This document shows positions 32,011 through 44,567 of a stretch of DNA of 64,000 bases, piece after piece (within the stretch, counting starts at the first letter, position 1; each line of letters starts with the position of its first letter). The stretch is from Blattamonas nauphoetae (Eukaryota > Preaxostyla > Oxymonadida). The position numbers were made by a program, and so were the translations under genes. Location: assembly GCA_033064195.1 (NCBI GenBank), contig JARBJD010000320.1, positions 17,851 to 81,850 of the forward strand. Direction: 5' to 3'. The notes below the pieces were generated by a model that was given only the letters and a program-made list of their open reading frames with translations, had not been told where the DNA came from and made no database searches.

Positions 32011-32879
32011 TCATCCCTTCACACAATCAAGCAGACCCTCCTCTCTCAGATCCCGCACCAGCATCTCTCCTCGCTCTTTGTCTTCGCTTGTTCCATCCTC
32101 CAACCACCACTCAAACAGCTGACCGAGCTCGTAAAGAAAATGCCAGGTAAGAGAGCCGTGAGAGAAGAACGCCAAACAGCTCACAAAACACAAGCTGATG
32201 GGCAGGGAAAGGATCGTCCGAAGAGTCTGGGTGAAGAACGTCGCGTTTTGGAAGAGAGAGCCAATCAGCTGCGACAGATGGTACGATTTGTAGGCGTCCC
32301 GGATGCGATATCTGTTGCGGCACACGGACACGATGAAAGGCTGCATTGGACTGGTCACTTTGTCCAACAACAGTTTGTGCACTTCGTCCTCGGCCATGTC
32401 GAATTCTGCCGCGACGCTCGGAGTTCTTGGAGGAGGCAGAAGATGTCGGATTTCACGATCGCCAGTGTCAGTGTTGTCCAGCCTGTTCCATACGAACTCT
32501 CAAGAATTCCAAGTGCCCCCCTCACCAGATCCTCGTTTCCACATGTCAGGAGAGTCAGAATGTTCTCGGTGAATCCACAGCAGCTCCGATCCTTCGTCGG
32601 AACAAGTTCGAACAGAATCTGCTCCGCTTTGAAGATATTTCCGAATGATGGTGAGATATGTCGGAGAAGTGTTGTCGCACGGGTTGTGGTGTCATTGTCA
32701 AAGATCCCACCGTCCTTTATAAAGGCCATCATCGACAAGAAGAGTGATGAAGCTCGATCGATCGTCTTTGGCTCCAGTGAAGATGCTGATTGGAAGAGGG
32801 AACAAGGATTGGAAATTTTTTCATGAGGAGTGTCATTTTCAGAGGAGATCATTCTTTTGTTTTGGAGGGAGGCGATCAA
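32011..32879 (-). pseudogene. NWDG-family member 7, internally deleted and frameshifted
   Basis: The 5' half (32355-32879) carries the family N-terminal part including FKAEQILFELVPTKD and TENILTLLTCGNEDLVRGAL. The 3' half (32011-32397) carries KVTSPMQPFIVSVCRNRYRI and LREEGLLDCV. The halves are in different frames. Compared with other members about 60 residues between the SDIFCLLQEL-like segment and the VTPSE-like segment are missing. There is no splice site pair that joins the halves, so this is best read as a decayed copy. The C terminus ends early in TGA. Confidence 0.6.
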
Positions 32880-33127
32880 TTCCCATTAATTGGTACATCT
32901 GAGACTGGATCCCAAACACTCCATATATCACTGATTCAATCGGTTTCTGGGAAGATTAGTCAATTAGTTTCGATTTTGAAGGAAAAAATCTCCATCGTCT
33001 TCGTCAAAATTCGAGAATGAAGAATCAATAAAGAGGACAAGAAAACATGAGATTGATTGGTTAATAAAGAGCTGTGTGAAAATGGTCGGAAAATGTTGAG
33101 ATGTGATACATCAAGAATTCAGGGATT

Positions 33128-34147
33128 TCAGATGAGCAGGCTTTCGAAGAGACGAGCATTCACTCCACTCCGATTCGACAGATCCAGCGCGTTTCGTCGG
33201 ACGCATCCTCCACCAAACCGATTCGCGTTGTTCATCCATTTTTGTTCGAGACCGTCGGTGAGTCCTTCCGTTCTCAGGGCTCCCATTAAAGCGTGCCATC
33301 GTGGTCTGACTTCATTCTCATCTTTCCATTGCAGTGAGAATCTTTGGAGTTTCTTGACCCAATAATCGATCCAACGTTCATCTTCGAATTCAAACAGATT
33401 TCGGGTGAAGAAGTGGAAAATGGATGTCGAGAGGAGGATGGTGAAGGCCGGTGGATAAAACACTCCAACATCAAAGAGTGGAATCGGAAGATCAAGCATC
33501 CGACCAACGAATTCCACAGAAAGATGTGAAATTCGTTGCTGACAAAGAAATCGAAGATATGTTTGCGATGGAACGAGCACCTTGTTGAAAACAATCTCAC
33601 AGATTGTGGATGTCGATTCCTGTATGACGCTGCTTCGGTGAAGTATTCCCCCCGTTGCCCCGAAGAATAGCAATCGTGTCATGATCGAGACCAAAGCGTT
33701 GTGGAAGCTGTGATTGTCCTCGAAAGTGACGGCGTGTGGTTGGAGGACATTCATAAGATGGATGTGTTGATCTGTTTTCACAAACCAAAATCTGACCTCA
33801 ATTGGGAACCAGCGAATCCATTCATCGAGCAGAGAAATGGCAGCATAAACAACTTGTCGGGACGAACATGTCAAAAGGATCGAAATGGAGTCCAGAAGGG
33901 TTTTACGGGCATCATCGTCTGTTGTGGGTAACTGGGAGGTAATGTTTCGGGCTGGATGATGGTCGGATGGTGTGACTTCCTTCAATAAACAAACTGCCTT
34001 CTGCTGCTCGGTCTCGTCCAAATGACGACCTTCCTTCACCATCATCACAAGATCGTCAAAAAGACGCAATGAATCAAGTTTTGATTGTGGAATTTGACCA
34101 TCCCAAGTTTCGAATGCGGAATTCGTTGACTTGATTCGAGAGGACAT
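33128..34147 (-). CDS. NWDG-family helical-repeat protein, member 8
   Basis: About 339 codons from ATG 34147 (an upstream in-frame Met exists at 34180, and the frame is open to 34210) to TGA. NSAFETWDG matches the family N terminus without a spliced exon. Other blocks: DETEQQKAVCLLKEV, VFNKVLVPSQTYLRFLCQQR, FYPPAFTILLST and LRTEGLTDGLEQKW. No signal peptide or catalytic motif. It is divergent from the helical gene starting at 34243, with under 100 bp between start codons. Confidence 0.75.
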   Translation of the reverse strand: MSSRIKSTNSAFETWDGQIPQSKLDSLRLFDDLVMMVKEGRHLDETEQQKAVCLLKEVTPSDHHPARNITSQLPTTDDDARKTLLDSISILLTCSSRQVVYAAISLLDEWIRWFPIEVRFWFVKTDQHIHLMNVLQPHAVTFEDNHSFHNALVSIMTRLLFFGATGGILHRSSVIQESTSTICEIVFNKVLVPSQTYLRFLCQQRISHLSVEFVGRMLDLPIPLFDVGVFYPPAFTILLSTSIFHFFTRNLFEFEDERWIDYWVKKLQRFSLQWKDENEVRPRWHALMGALRTEGLTDGLEQKWMNNANRFGGGCVRRNALDLSNRSGVNARLFESLLI

Positions 34148-34242
34148 TACGCTTGAATTCAAGTATGGACTGATCTTCATCTGTATGCCCACAACTATTT
34201 CCCAAATCATTTCAGCCCTGGATTATTGTTAGTCCTGAGCAG

Positions 34243-35317
34243 ATGACATCAACTAGCATTCCCTCTCAGTCTTCTGAAATGATCTATTTTGACTCTGTCA
34301 AACGATTCGATCCACTTCTCGCTTCTTACTCAAACCCGCACACGATAGATCCTCAATGGTATCAACAATCTCTTGTCATTTTTCTGCAGAGTGTGTTTTT
34401 CATGCATTTTTTGATATATCTCCTCTCGTCAGGAAATCTGAACCACATGACCAATGAACAACGAAATGATCTCCTTCATCGTTTTGGTGCATCTATGACT
34501 CAACGCGATTGTCAAGTTTGTTCGTTGCATTCAATATTCTCCACTTTCATGCATCCTTCTAATCCAGGACATCGATGTTGGATCGCTCACGAGAATCGGT
34601 CTGTTTCTCTTTTCTTGATTGTTTCAGTGTCATCCGATGAAGATGTGATCACTCTCCTCCACACTTCGGGAATCTCTCATTCGATTCTCCACCAGATCAA
34701 GCCGAATCAGACCAACAATGATCGACTCATTCAACTTGTCCAACTCTCTGAAATATTTCCCCTGGTCTCGATTGAACCTCTCTCAGAAGATCTTCCATCT
34801 CTTTTCCGCAATTTTCTCTGCACCCCTCTCCCATATCTCGAAAACGACGATCAAAATCGTCGATCCTCATTCTCGGCGTTTGTGGACATTCTGTGCAATG
34901 AAGTGATGGCGTGTTCCGTTCTTGGTATCGCTGATGAGGTGTATGAAACTATCGTCACCAATTTTACCTCCTTTTCGAATGCCTATGTGTTTATTGAGTT
35001 TGGCGTCCCCTGGGTTGGCAATGATTTGAACACCTTACAAATGGTCATTGAAATCTCTCAAAATATTCCTGTTTGCATTCTCATTGTTTTTCAACTCTCC
35101 TCAGGATCCAGTGGAGAGGATCGCTACATTCATCAACCTCTTCTCGCATCGGTCACTGTTCAATGGAAACTACAATGGCAACCATCCCATGAATCATCTG
35201 TCCCAATGTCTCCAATACACTGCCACATTTCTGAATGGTGTGCAGTTTTGGTCATCCTCACTCTTTCATCTCTTCCTCAGGGGACTGACTATAGTTCATC
35301 AGCAATACCAACTATAG
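34243..35317 (+). CDS. Five-exon helical protein of unknown family
   Basis: Exons 34243-34390, 34433-34515, 34568-34598, 34628-35070 and 35105-35317 join in phase to 305 residues ending in TAG. Introns are 42, 52, 29 and 34 nt; a 31-nt exon (coding DIDVGSLTRI) lies between two of them. The protein is Leu/Ser-rich and probably all-alpha, similar in style to gene A and to the gene at 41.5 kb (e.g. a VSIEPLSEDLPSLFRNFL segment), but I cannot align them. The TAG sits in a 23-bp tandem repeat unit (ACTATAGTTCATCAG repeated). The C terminus may thus be truncated compared with its relatives. Confidence 0.6.
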
Positions 35318-36578
35318 TTCATCAGAGGCCCATAATTTCCTTTACACCGATTTGGTTACCATCTTCCTTCTCGCATCATGTCCATATCAGTCATCGTAAT
35401 TGGGATAGAAAGATAGGGAATCCATCAACCAAAGCGCGAATATTTCTTAGAAGGCACTGCGAGGAAGATCTGATCACATATGCTTTGAGAATCGGTATTG
35501 CGACTTCGACAAGTACAGATGTGGATCAATCAAAACTAACGGACAGAACTCCAACGAAAATAACTTTGTGAACACATATGGTTTCTCAGCATGATGCTGT
35601 GAGGATATTCAGCCGAACTGAACAAATCGTGAATCTCTGAAAGGTCTGTGCTCTTGCTCTTTGAGATTTCTCCTCAGGAACTCAAAAATCTGTCAGCGAT
35701 GGATTCATTGTCTTCTTGGACCGTATCGTCTCTGATTGGAAGGATTGGTACGATGATTCAAACTTTGCTTCATTTTTTCCGATCTGGTCCTCAACGTGTG
35801 CTCATCATTTATGAAGAACTCGTCTGAATCAACTTTCATGTCTCTCAGTGGATTTCCAAACATATCTAAGGGAAAAGCATCCCAGACTGAGTGACTTTCT
35901 GACTTTTCAACGATCGTCTGGTCTTTGGACAGTATAGCACTGTTCGTGTGTGACTTGTCACTTTATCAATCCTTTTTCACAATTCCAATATTACTCATCA
36001 CAGGATACAGTCACTCAACTCATCTCTCATTCAAACTCGAAAATCAAACACTAGTCTCAAACTTTCCTCTCCCTGAAGTCCATCCTCTACACCATTGTTG
36101 ATTTTTTACCTCGATACTTGAGTGTATGCATCTTTTTTCTTCTAAGTCTCGACTTTCTTTTCAATTCTGGCTCTCAGCATTTCAGATCATCTTTGTCATA
36201 TTCAGCACTTTGTTCAAGCAACCTCCCCCCAGAATCCTTCACCGACTTGATATCTTCAGTCACTCCGATTTTCTGAAGTCTTTTCAATCTCTATTGCTTG
36301 ACCGCACGATCACATTCTCGATATGTGATTTCTGCCCTCATGGAGCACTATCTCCTTCTCTCACTCTTGAGCACGGTTTTTTCTGCTGGAAATCGCTCTT
36401 TTTTCTGGACTTACCTCTCATCCTTCTCCTCTTTTAACCCACATCAACTCTTTCACCTTCTCAACAGAACTAATCATTCAAACCAAACATACTAACCTCA
36501 AAACCGTCTTCTTCTTCATTTTATGTCATTTTTTCAATCTTTATCGAAAAGAAGTGGATAAATCTCACAGATCTCCAA
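35318..36578. other. Gene-poor stretch with possible 5' exons
   Basis: Contains T-rich, intron-like sequence and scattered short open stretches (e.g. 36126-36437) that may be decayed 5' exons of the helical gene copy starting near 36579. No complete gene, tRNA or long repeat seen. Confidence 0.35.
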
Positions 36579-39408
36579 TTGTGGGATGCTGATGAACGAG
36601 AGTTGAAACTGCTGATGAACTATAGACAGTCCCCTTCCTCAGCCCATCCCGACCTCATCGACTCGTTTCTCGAAACAGTCGATCTCTCCTCTTCTCCCTC
36701 CGACACTCCCTTCTCTCACGATCGACACCTAAACCTCATCTCCGCACTCAGCCAGTCTTCGTCTCCTCTCTTCACCAAACTCAGCGAACCGCTCCTCGAC
36801 CCAACATTCCACCTCCACTCCCTCCACTCCCCTCGCTCGTTCACCGACCCTGCCAGCTCCTTCATCCGCATGGCCAGCACCAACCCTCCCTTTTTCCGCT
36901 GTCTCTTCGAGATGTTCTCTGGATTCATTATAGATATCGCCCTCTGGACTGCCTTGTGCACCGTTGAAGTGGTGTCTGACTCACCATCTGAACCGCACTG
37001 TCTGGACTTTGGGATAATGACAGATAATTTCGTTGTGCTGCTCAAAGCGATGACAGAAGCAAGGATGGACATTGCACAGTACATCGCACAATTCAATTTG
37101 CTCCCGCACTTTCTCCTCACTCTCCTCGTTCTCTCAGCTGCGAGCACGAACGACGAGCTGTCAACAGCTGCTGTGTCTGTCTTCTCGAACCAGTTTGGCC
37201 TGTCCACACCTCACACCGAAGCCCTCCTCTTCGCCACTCCGACGACATTCCCTATCAGCGATGCATTCACCTCGACACACTCAGAAATCGCGCGAGTCAG
37301 ATGGCAAGAGAGGTTCATGCAGGTCGATTTGTGCTGAAGCAGGTCGTTGTGTGGCGTTGATGTCTCTCTGACATCTCCTTCACCGACCACAAAATTGATC
37401 GCGCGAGAATGCTTGTAATTCCTTTCGCTGGTTGTCTTGTGAACGCGCTTCACTCGACCACAACACTCCCTCACTCCTTCCCCTTTCTCTCCCGAGCTGT
37501 GCGGATTGTCAAGCCAGTCAAGTGTGTGGAACGACAGCAGCCAACTGTCTGCACTCCCTGTACTGACAGCACTGGCCGACATGGAAATCATTCCCGCTTC
37601 CTGTTTTTCCAATGGGGACAGAAATTGACTCACGAAGAGGAGGAGAGAAGAGACATCACCTTTCTCCATCTCTTCCCTTTCTTGGAACAGATTCACAAAC
37701 CTTTTTCTGTCGTCGTTCAACATGGAATGCTGGTCCGAAAAACAGAAAGTCCACCTCTCCCTCCCTCGAGTGGTGGAATGTTTGGTGGAGATGGCGACAG
37801 TGAATGCCTACAACACTCCCATCACTCTCCTCAGAGAAATGAGAACGCTGACAAAATTCCTCTCACACGTCGATCCAGAGACACACACTGTCCAGCATCA
37901 TTCCATCTTCGAATCATCATTCGAACAGTCGATCGTCGAGAGGCTGAAATCAGCTGAGGGCGAGGAGAGATGGAGGCTTGTGACGCAGCTGGCAGTGGCA
38001 TCTCACAATTGTCCCGATCTGACGGATGAACTGATGAACGTGGAGAATGACGTCCAAGCACTGTTCGTCTTGTCTATTCACACATTCAGATCATCGTCTC
38101 ATCTCTTCTTCAGTTTCAAATCGAATCCAGATGCACTCGACCGCGTGATCGAGTTCGCCGGTCGACTCAACAATCTCCAGTTGGTCGCAGAAGCCCTGTT
38201 TCACATTGGAGACACTGTCAGCACGTGCCTCAATCCACATCTCGAGTACACTGTGTTTGATGTCGACAGAAGGCTTGTTCTGCGGGATCTTGTCTTCAAC
38301 ACTCTTCGTGTGATGGTTGCTCGATGTGAGGAAGGAGTGGAGGAGAGATGTGATCTGGGGAAGGATGAAGCGATGGTCCAGATTGTCGATTCGTGTTTGA
38401 AAGTGTTGCGATTCCTGATGGTCAAAGAGTCGTTCGACTCATCACCGTTCGTTGACATTCTGATCTCACTGACAGTGACAACCGATCTCTCTTCTCCGCT
38501 CGATCCTGCTCGTTCTGCAGCAGATCGAAGAGCGAACCCGAAACACTCCAACGCCTTTCTCGGTCTGCACAGCCACTTTCCTTGCAGGAAGCGTCCCCAA
38601 TCATCCACCGCCCAACAACCACTCACATTCCACGTCGCATCCGTCCTTCTCTCTGCCATCCTCGACCCGACCTATCTCTCTCAACGGGCTCTCTCAATCC
38701 CATCTTCAAGAGGCTCTCCTTTCATTTCTCAAACTACCTCCTACATCTCCCTTTCTCAGCTTCTTCAAGGACTGAACGAGTATTTTATTGATGGCGTCGC
38801 GAAACAATCATCCAATCTTGTTTGTTTCCTTGTTGAGATGACGAAACGGTGCTCTTCACAAATTCTGACATCCGACGATCAATTTGAGATCGGTTTCGAT
38901 CATTTGAACAGACACGCAACATCCCAACAGCTCTTCCTCACTCTCCTCGAAATGATATTTCCAGTTGATGTATCACACGTCTCCGCTTCCGCACTCCTTC
39001 CACTCGCTCCCTTCCCTCACTCGAATTCTCACAATTGTCGTGCCTTCATCGCCAGACAGAACGGAGCTTTGTTTTGAGCAGGACGAGCACTCCCAACTTC
39101 TGAACTCGTTCCTCTCTCTCGTTCTGTCTCTCATCAACACAGCCACTCCATCCACTCTCCACCCTCCTCTCTCCTCTCTTCTCTCCGTCCTCTCCATCGC
39201 TCTTGTCCGTCTGGACACCTTCCCATCATCGCTGAAACATCATTCCAGATTCTACGATTTGTTCAGACTGAGTGAGAATCGGTCCAACCCACAAATGAGG
39301 CAGTTTGTGCTCGCTCTGAGTTCAGATGGGATGGAAGACAGAAGTGATCTCGCCCTTGACTCGTTCTCGATGACATTTCTGAAGGTCTGGAAAGGAGCCA
39401 ATGTATAA
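36579..39408 (+). pseudogene. Frameshifted copy of the helical gene at 1-2703 (copy P2)
   Basis: Strong similarity to P1 over its whole length plus about 130 codons of N-terminal sequence missing from the window for P1. The frame is broken at least four times: several breaks between 37300 and 37730 (including loss of 2 nt in a TCTCTC run near 37365) and a 1-nt C insertion near 39015. Open pieces are 36579-37337, 37722-39077 and 38965-39408. The last piece ends at GTA TAA. Splicing does not explain the breaks. Either a pseudogene or an unpolished sequence. P1 shows what the intact protein is. Confidence 0.7.
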
Positions 39409-39925
39409 CGCCACGTCCAGAGTTCTCAATTCGACAAGTTTGAAGCAATCTGGGATCCTGGCGAAATCCGAACCAATCTCATCGGTCAGATGATTCACTA
39501 TCCATTTTGTCAGACGTCGTCATGTTGGGTGGTTTAAAGAAGACACGAGGTGAAGAGGAGAATCTGAATCCTCATTTTGTTGACTCTTCTCGCTTTTATC
39601 TTCATTGTGACCTTCGCATCTGATGGTTCCATCAAGAAATGAGTGTAGGTCAAGGGAACGGTATCCGCACCAGAGAAGATTTGAGGATCAAGTTATCGGA
39701 GGAGTATTTGTTGACTTTGTGATTGCACAGCAGACATACTCGAGTTCGATGCAAAAATGGCGAACGAAGGGCATGATCAAAACCGGCAGAAGAAGGAGTG
39801 AAATCTTAGACAGCTATTTCCAACATATGATTTGTGAGAAGAATCACTGGAATCAACAGATATTGTGATGTGAAAATGGAAATAGTGTCTCCCCACACAA
39901 GACTTGTTAATCTCATCCTTTCTTT
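39409..39925. other. Spacer between convergent P2 and NWDG member 9
   Basis: No supported gene; small ORFs have no paralogue in the window. Confidence 0.4.
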
Positions 39926-41039
39926 CTAAAATGATGTATTTCCACCTAAATAGCGGATCAGACGTACACCCACGGGGGTAATCAGGCCGGGAATACGGAT
40001 CCCGAATGGACCAGCATCAACAATTGGGTGATGGAGCTCGATCTGGTCCGTGAGGCCTTCTTCGCGCAGTTTGGCCACAATATGCTGTCCTAGCTTCTGA
40101 ACAGCTGAACTATCCTTCCGCCATTGCCCGAAGCCTTCCGAGAGCTTCTCAAGGAGGATGCATGTGACGTTGTCGTTGTCGTAGAAATGAAGACAGTTAA
40201 GAAGGGTAACAGCGAAAGGAGACGTCAGGAAAAACTGGGTCATCTCTTCCATGAACGGCGAACATTCAACGATCGTCCCAATCAGATTGGGGAAATCGTC
40301 AAAAGCTTCAGAATTTTCAACTTCCGCGATTCGCCGTCTTTGGTTGCATACGAACACCAGAAAGGGTTCAATGGGACGGAAAAACTTGTCGAGGAAGGTC
40401 TGTTGGAATGTATCCACCGAAAGTTGTCTGTCTCGGCAGATTATTTGGGTTGATGATGGAGTTGAACAAGACAGTAACTTTGCCACAGTTGCCATTAAAA
40501 CAAATCTGAAGGAGGGAGAGATGTAGTTCCTGTTCATAGAATGCTTGTGGGAGGTGTTCGAAGACTCCTGTTGCTATAAAATCGAATTGGATGTCGGGAC
40601 TCGTGCAGGACACCATTCCATCCAGAAGGCGTAAGATGGACCTGGAAATCATCTCGTTGGATCTTGTGAGGAGCAGAACAATTGACTCGGTGAAACCAGA
40701 GCATGAGCCATCTGGTGTCGGGACAAGTTCGAACAGAACCTGTTCTGAGGTGACTTCATTAAACAGAACAGGCGTGATATTCTCCAGAATTGCACATGCT
40801 TTTTCGGTTGCTTTGTTATCTGGATTGTTTCCTTCCTTGATGAAGTCAACAAGTGACAAATACACTTTCGATTCTTGTTCGAAGGATCTGAAGTGGAGCA
40901 ATGGTCTCAGAAACAAGGGAGTTTTGTCGTCATGGTAAGCTTGGATAAAAGACCAGATCGAATTGGGTTGACTAGAAGTCGAACTGGTCGTCATAGAGAT
41001 GAAGGAAGTGAACAATTTTCGATCCAAACCATAAGACAT
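39926..41039 (-). pseudogene. NWDG-family member 9, frameshifted
   Basis: The 5' part (40368-41039) carries a family N terminus with SEQVLFELVPTPDGSCSGF, and the 3' part (39926-40537) carries FFRPIEPFLVFVCNQRRR and LREEGLTDQIEL, ending IRYLGGN and TAG. The two overlap in different frames near 40500, around the segment LLQICFNG. A 1-nt indel there would restore one 350-residue protein. No splice sites fit. Its C-terminal module is the closest match to the extra module of member 6. Confidence 0.6.
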
Positions 41040-41509
41040 GAACTCTTGTGGGTCGCGTCGCTCTTCTTCGCATTGTAGGCATCACTCATAATACCTGCTG
41101 GACTACTTTCGAGAAATTCAGTGGAATTCTCGGATTTGACACATCGAAGCCATCAATAGTTCATTCCCAAGTTTTCCGTGATTTCAAACGAGCTGAACCT
41201 CAATTCGTTCCCAATTCTCGATGATCTTTCGTCAGACAATTGACATAAATTCGTTATTGTGTCAAATGTGTTCATTTCTCGAGGAATTAAGACCAGTCCT
41301 AAATCTGTCCCATACTCAAAGACTGCACATACGAGATCTTAAATCACTCTCAAACGGGAACAACTGAAAACCTCATGAATCCATCTTCAAATGTTTGTTG
41401 TGTTTTCTCACTCTGAATCGTTTTGTTCTGCTTCTCTCTCTATAATTTTGGACAGTCACCTGAAATAGTTGATCCTTTACCGTGGCCTCTGAGTGATTTT
41501 TGTCTCAGA
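41040..41509. other. Upstream region of helical gene at 41.5 kb
   Basis: Divergent promoter region for member 9 and the next gene. Short 5' exons may be present near 41387-41460, with T-rich introns ending TTTGGACAG and TTTGTCTCAG, but phases could not be settled. Confidence 0.35.
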
Positions 41510-43433
41510 AATTTGTCCCCAATGAACTTGGTCATCTGCTCAACAAGCTTGTCGCTTTTCTTCGTGATCAGACCACTCTGACTCCTGAAATTGTGAATCA
41601 AACCAGATCATTTCTCTTTGATCTCCACAAGAAACACAAAAAATTCATATTATTCACATGGCCAACATTCACTCAATCTCTGGGCCCCGATCAGTCACCT
41701 ATTCGCTTTGAAACCACGCTTTGGCACATTCTTCTGTCACTCCACAATACTTGCCTCTCAGAGACTGTATTGATGATAGCAGAGTCTCAATTCTCCTTCA
41801 TGGGGTCATTCACATTGCAGAAATACTTGGAAATGGGATTTCTTCGTTCAGTCCTTTCCGCTCTGGAAGAACAAAGTCCTCTCGAAACACCTCTCTCAGA
41901 TCCTCTGCACGCTGTGTTTCTCTCATTTTCTGTGCAAATTCGTCGTGCAATGGAAGAAACAAACATCTCCGTGCCTCATATTCTTGGTCCACTCGAACAA
42001 TATCTCACTTTCCACCTGACAAATCCAACAGTTACCATCTTCCCCGAAAAAGCTTCCGAAGCCGAAGAAGACTGGCTTTCGAGATGGGCAACAATAAGTT
42101 CTGAATTTCCTCCCATCGTCTCCTTTCTCACTCACATTCTGGGGATGAAGTTACGATCACCGAGACAGTTCAATTTGTCCAGCGTCTGTTGAAGTCAGCG
42201 CTCGAAGCGAGGAGGAAGGAGACCGTGGTTGTGGAGGACATGCCTGAACCATTGTTGCTGTCCACCAAATTGCACCCTGATCAGGCAACTGACGAAATAG
42301 CCCAAATTCTCGACGCTGCATCGTCGTTCCTCATTTCACGTTCTTCGCTCTCCACGGCCGACGCTGCTGATGTCCTCCTCTTCCTCGCCATCTTCGAAAA
42401 TCTGTTCTTCCGGTCTTTCCCTTTCAACGATCCTAACTACGAACCAGAGGACCCACCCGATCCAATCCACCGAGCTCACGAAATGTCGATGTCCGATGAC
42501 TTTCGAAACAGCCTCGCGCGACTTCTTGTCCTCTCTGTCATGTCTGGCAATGCACCCATCGCGATGAAAGGCAGAGAGCTCGTTCTATGTTGGACGAAAG
42601 TGTGGAATCAAGAGTCACTTTCATCACTTTTGGAATCTGGAACTGTGAAGACACTGGCCCACATCTCATCCGATCTTTGCACGCCTCACTCGAAAGACGA
42701 GGCAGAGATGGACGATCTGATCGCTCAGGTGGTTATACAAAGCTTGGACGTGTGTGATTTCGAAGCAGAAGTGCGACAGAGACGAACGAAAATGGAAGAA
42801 CACTCGAGCAGTTCGTTGTGGACGAGATTCTCATCCCAACACGAAAGTCTCTTGTTGCCTCTGCTCGAAAGGAATCGAAGTTGATGGAGATGAGTATTGA
42901 GCTCGATCGAGACGTTAATGTTCCGCATCTCATGGAATACATGAAGGAAGTGTGGGAGGAGGTTCGACTGGAAGCAGTTGGAATTGTTGAGAATGAACCT
43001 TCTTCCGCTGTCCCTCTCTTTGACACTGGACTTGTTTTCGAAGCTGCCATTCGAATCGATTGTGTCTGCCCTCTCGTCACTCTCCTCGTTCATCACAGCC
43101 AAGCCCTCGCCAGCCGACACAATCGCATCCTGTGCTTCCATCTTCCTCTACAAACTCCGAACCGATCTCAGATCATACATATCTTCCTCGTCGTTTCCAG
43201 CAACTGTCGCTCGAACACTTCCTCCTCTCCTTGCAACTAAGAACGTACAACTGTTCGGACACACAGTGAATCTGTTGAAAGCGATCATCACCCACTTTGG
43301 CAGGGATCATCCAGAAAGGATGGCAGAACATGGACTCTTCTTCAGTTTGATGGATGTGCTCAGAATGAAGAAGGGAGCAGAATCACACCCACAAGAAAGG
43401 GAAGCGGGAAAATCGAGACGTTGGAAACGATAA
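41510..43433 (+). pseudogene. Helical-repeat gene with several frame breaks
   Basis: Successive open stretches 41510-42192, 42189-42884, 42818-43240 and 42978-43433 read as one long alpha-helical protein: FVPNELGHLLNKLV, then AADVLLFLAIFENLFFRSF, then VVDEILIPTRKSLVASARKE, then VARTLPPLLATKNVQLFGHT. The frame changes near 42190, 42805 and 43010. The junctions lack the T-rich 3' splice sites typical of this genome, so small indels are more likely than introns. It has no signal peptide or catalytic motif. It could be an intact gene with sequencing indels. Function unknown; style resembles gene A. Confidence 0.45.
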
Positions 43434-43666
43434 ACACTGAATTGGCTGGTGGTCGACATCATCGTGCGAAGGGAAGGAGATGATTCCAGCAGATCGTGAG
43501 ATTGTCATCATCAGCGAGACGGATTCACGACTTTGACGGACGTTGAGTTCTTTGGGAACGAATGGGAGATCAGTGTATTTTCTTGGATGATTCGTGGAAG
43601 GAAAGAAAGACGGAATCCAGACACATCGTAACAATTGTTTCACTCATGTTGCAGGATGCTTTACTA

Positions 43667-44487
43667 GTCACCTGACAGGTAAATAACAAATCGGTAGTTT
43701 TTGGGGTCCCAAAAGTGAATAGTAACACTGGATTTCCGATTTTTCGACAATTTTCAATCTAAATGACATTTTATGAATAAATGAAGTGTCCTAGGTGGTT
43801 CAGAACAAATAGTTTTGATTACCCAGCATGATTTTCTCATGGACTTGAAAAGTTGATCTCGTTGTATCTTCATAACCAGACAAAATTTTGACCTGAAATT
43901 TTCGCGAAAATGAATGTTTTGAGAAATGTAAACTTTTGACATTTCAACTTTTCAAAAATTTTTCCCTCGAGAGAATGTGAAATCCACTTTTAACGGATGT
44001 CTGAAATTGACTTCTCACCGTGCATCAGATGGGAATCCCGTTTTCAAAATTCATCAAAATGATGTCAACACTGTCACAATCGAATCAAACTGGTCAATTT
44101 TGCATACAAGGTGAATGGTGAGTGACAAGTTCGAAGACTCTCTGAAAATTCCTCGAAAACGATGAAAACCATGATTTTGTGATCGTCGAAGAAAAAAGTT
44201 GAAATATCAAAAGTTTACATTTCTCAAAACATTCATTTTCGCGAAAATTTCAGGTCAAAATTTTGTCTGGTTATGAAGATACAACGAGATCAACTTTTCA
44301 AGTCCATGAGAAAATCATGCTGGGTAATCAAAACTATTTGTTCTGAACCACCTAGGACACTTCATTTATTCATAAAATGTCATTTAGATTGAAAAATTGT
44401 CGAAAAAATCGGAAATCCAGTGTTACTATTCACTTTGGGACCCCAAAAACTACCGATTTGTTATTTACTCCCGGGTTTTCAGGTGAC
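43667..44487. mobile_element. MITE-like foldback element, 821 bp
   Basis: Arms of about 290 bp (43667-43957 and about 44197-44487) are near-perfect inverted repeats around a loop of about 240 bp. Ends begin GTCACCTGA and are flanked by TA on both sides (43665-43666, 44488-44489). The left arm lacks about 7 bp present in the right arm near its tip. There is no ORF. TA flanks suggest a Tc1/mariner-type origin, but the TIR sequence was not matched to any family. Confidence 0.75.
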
Positions 44488-44567
44488 TAACTGTTCTTGG
44501 CCTGAGATGGCAAATTCTTCTGTTTCACATTTCATTTGTGTCTCGTCTTTTCTTCGAACTTGGCCTG

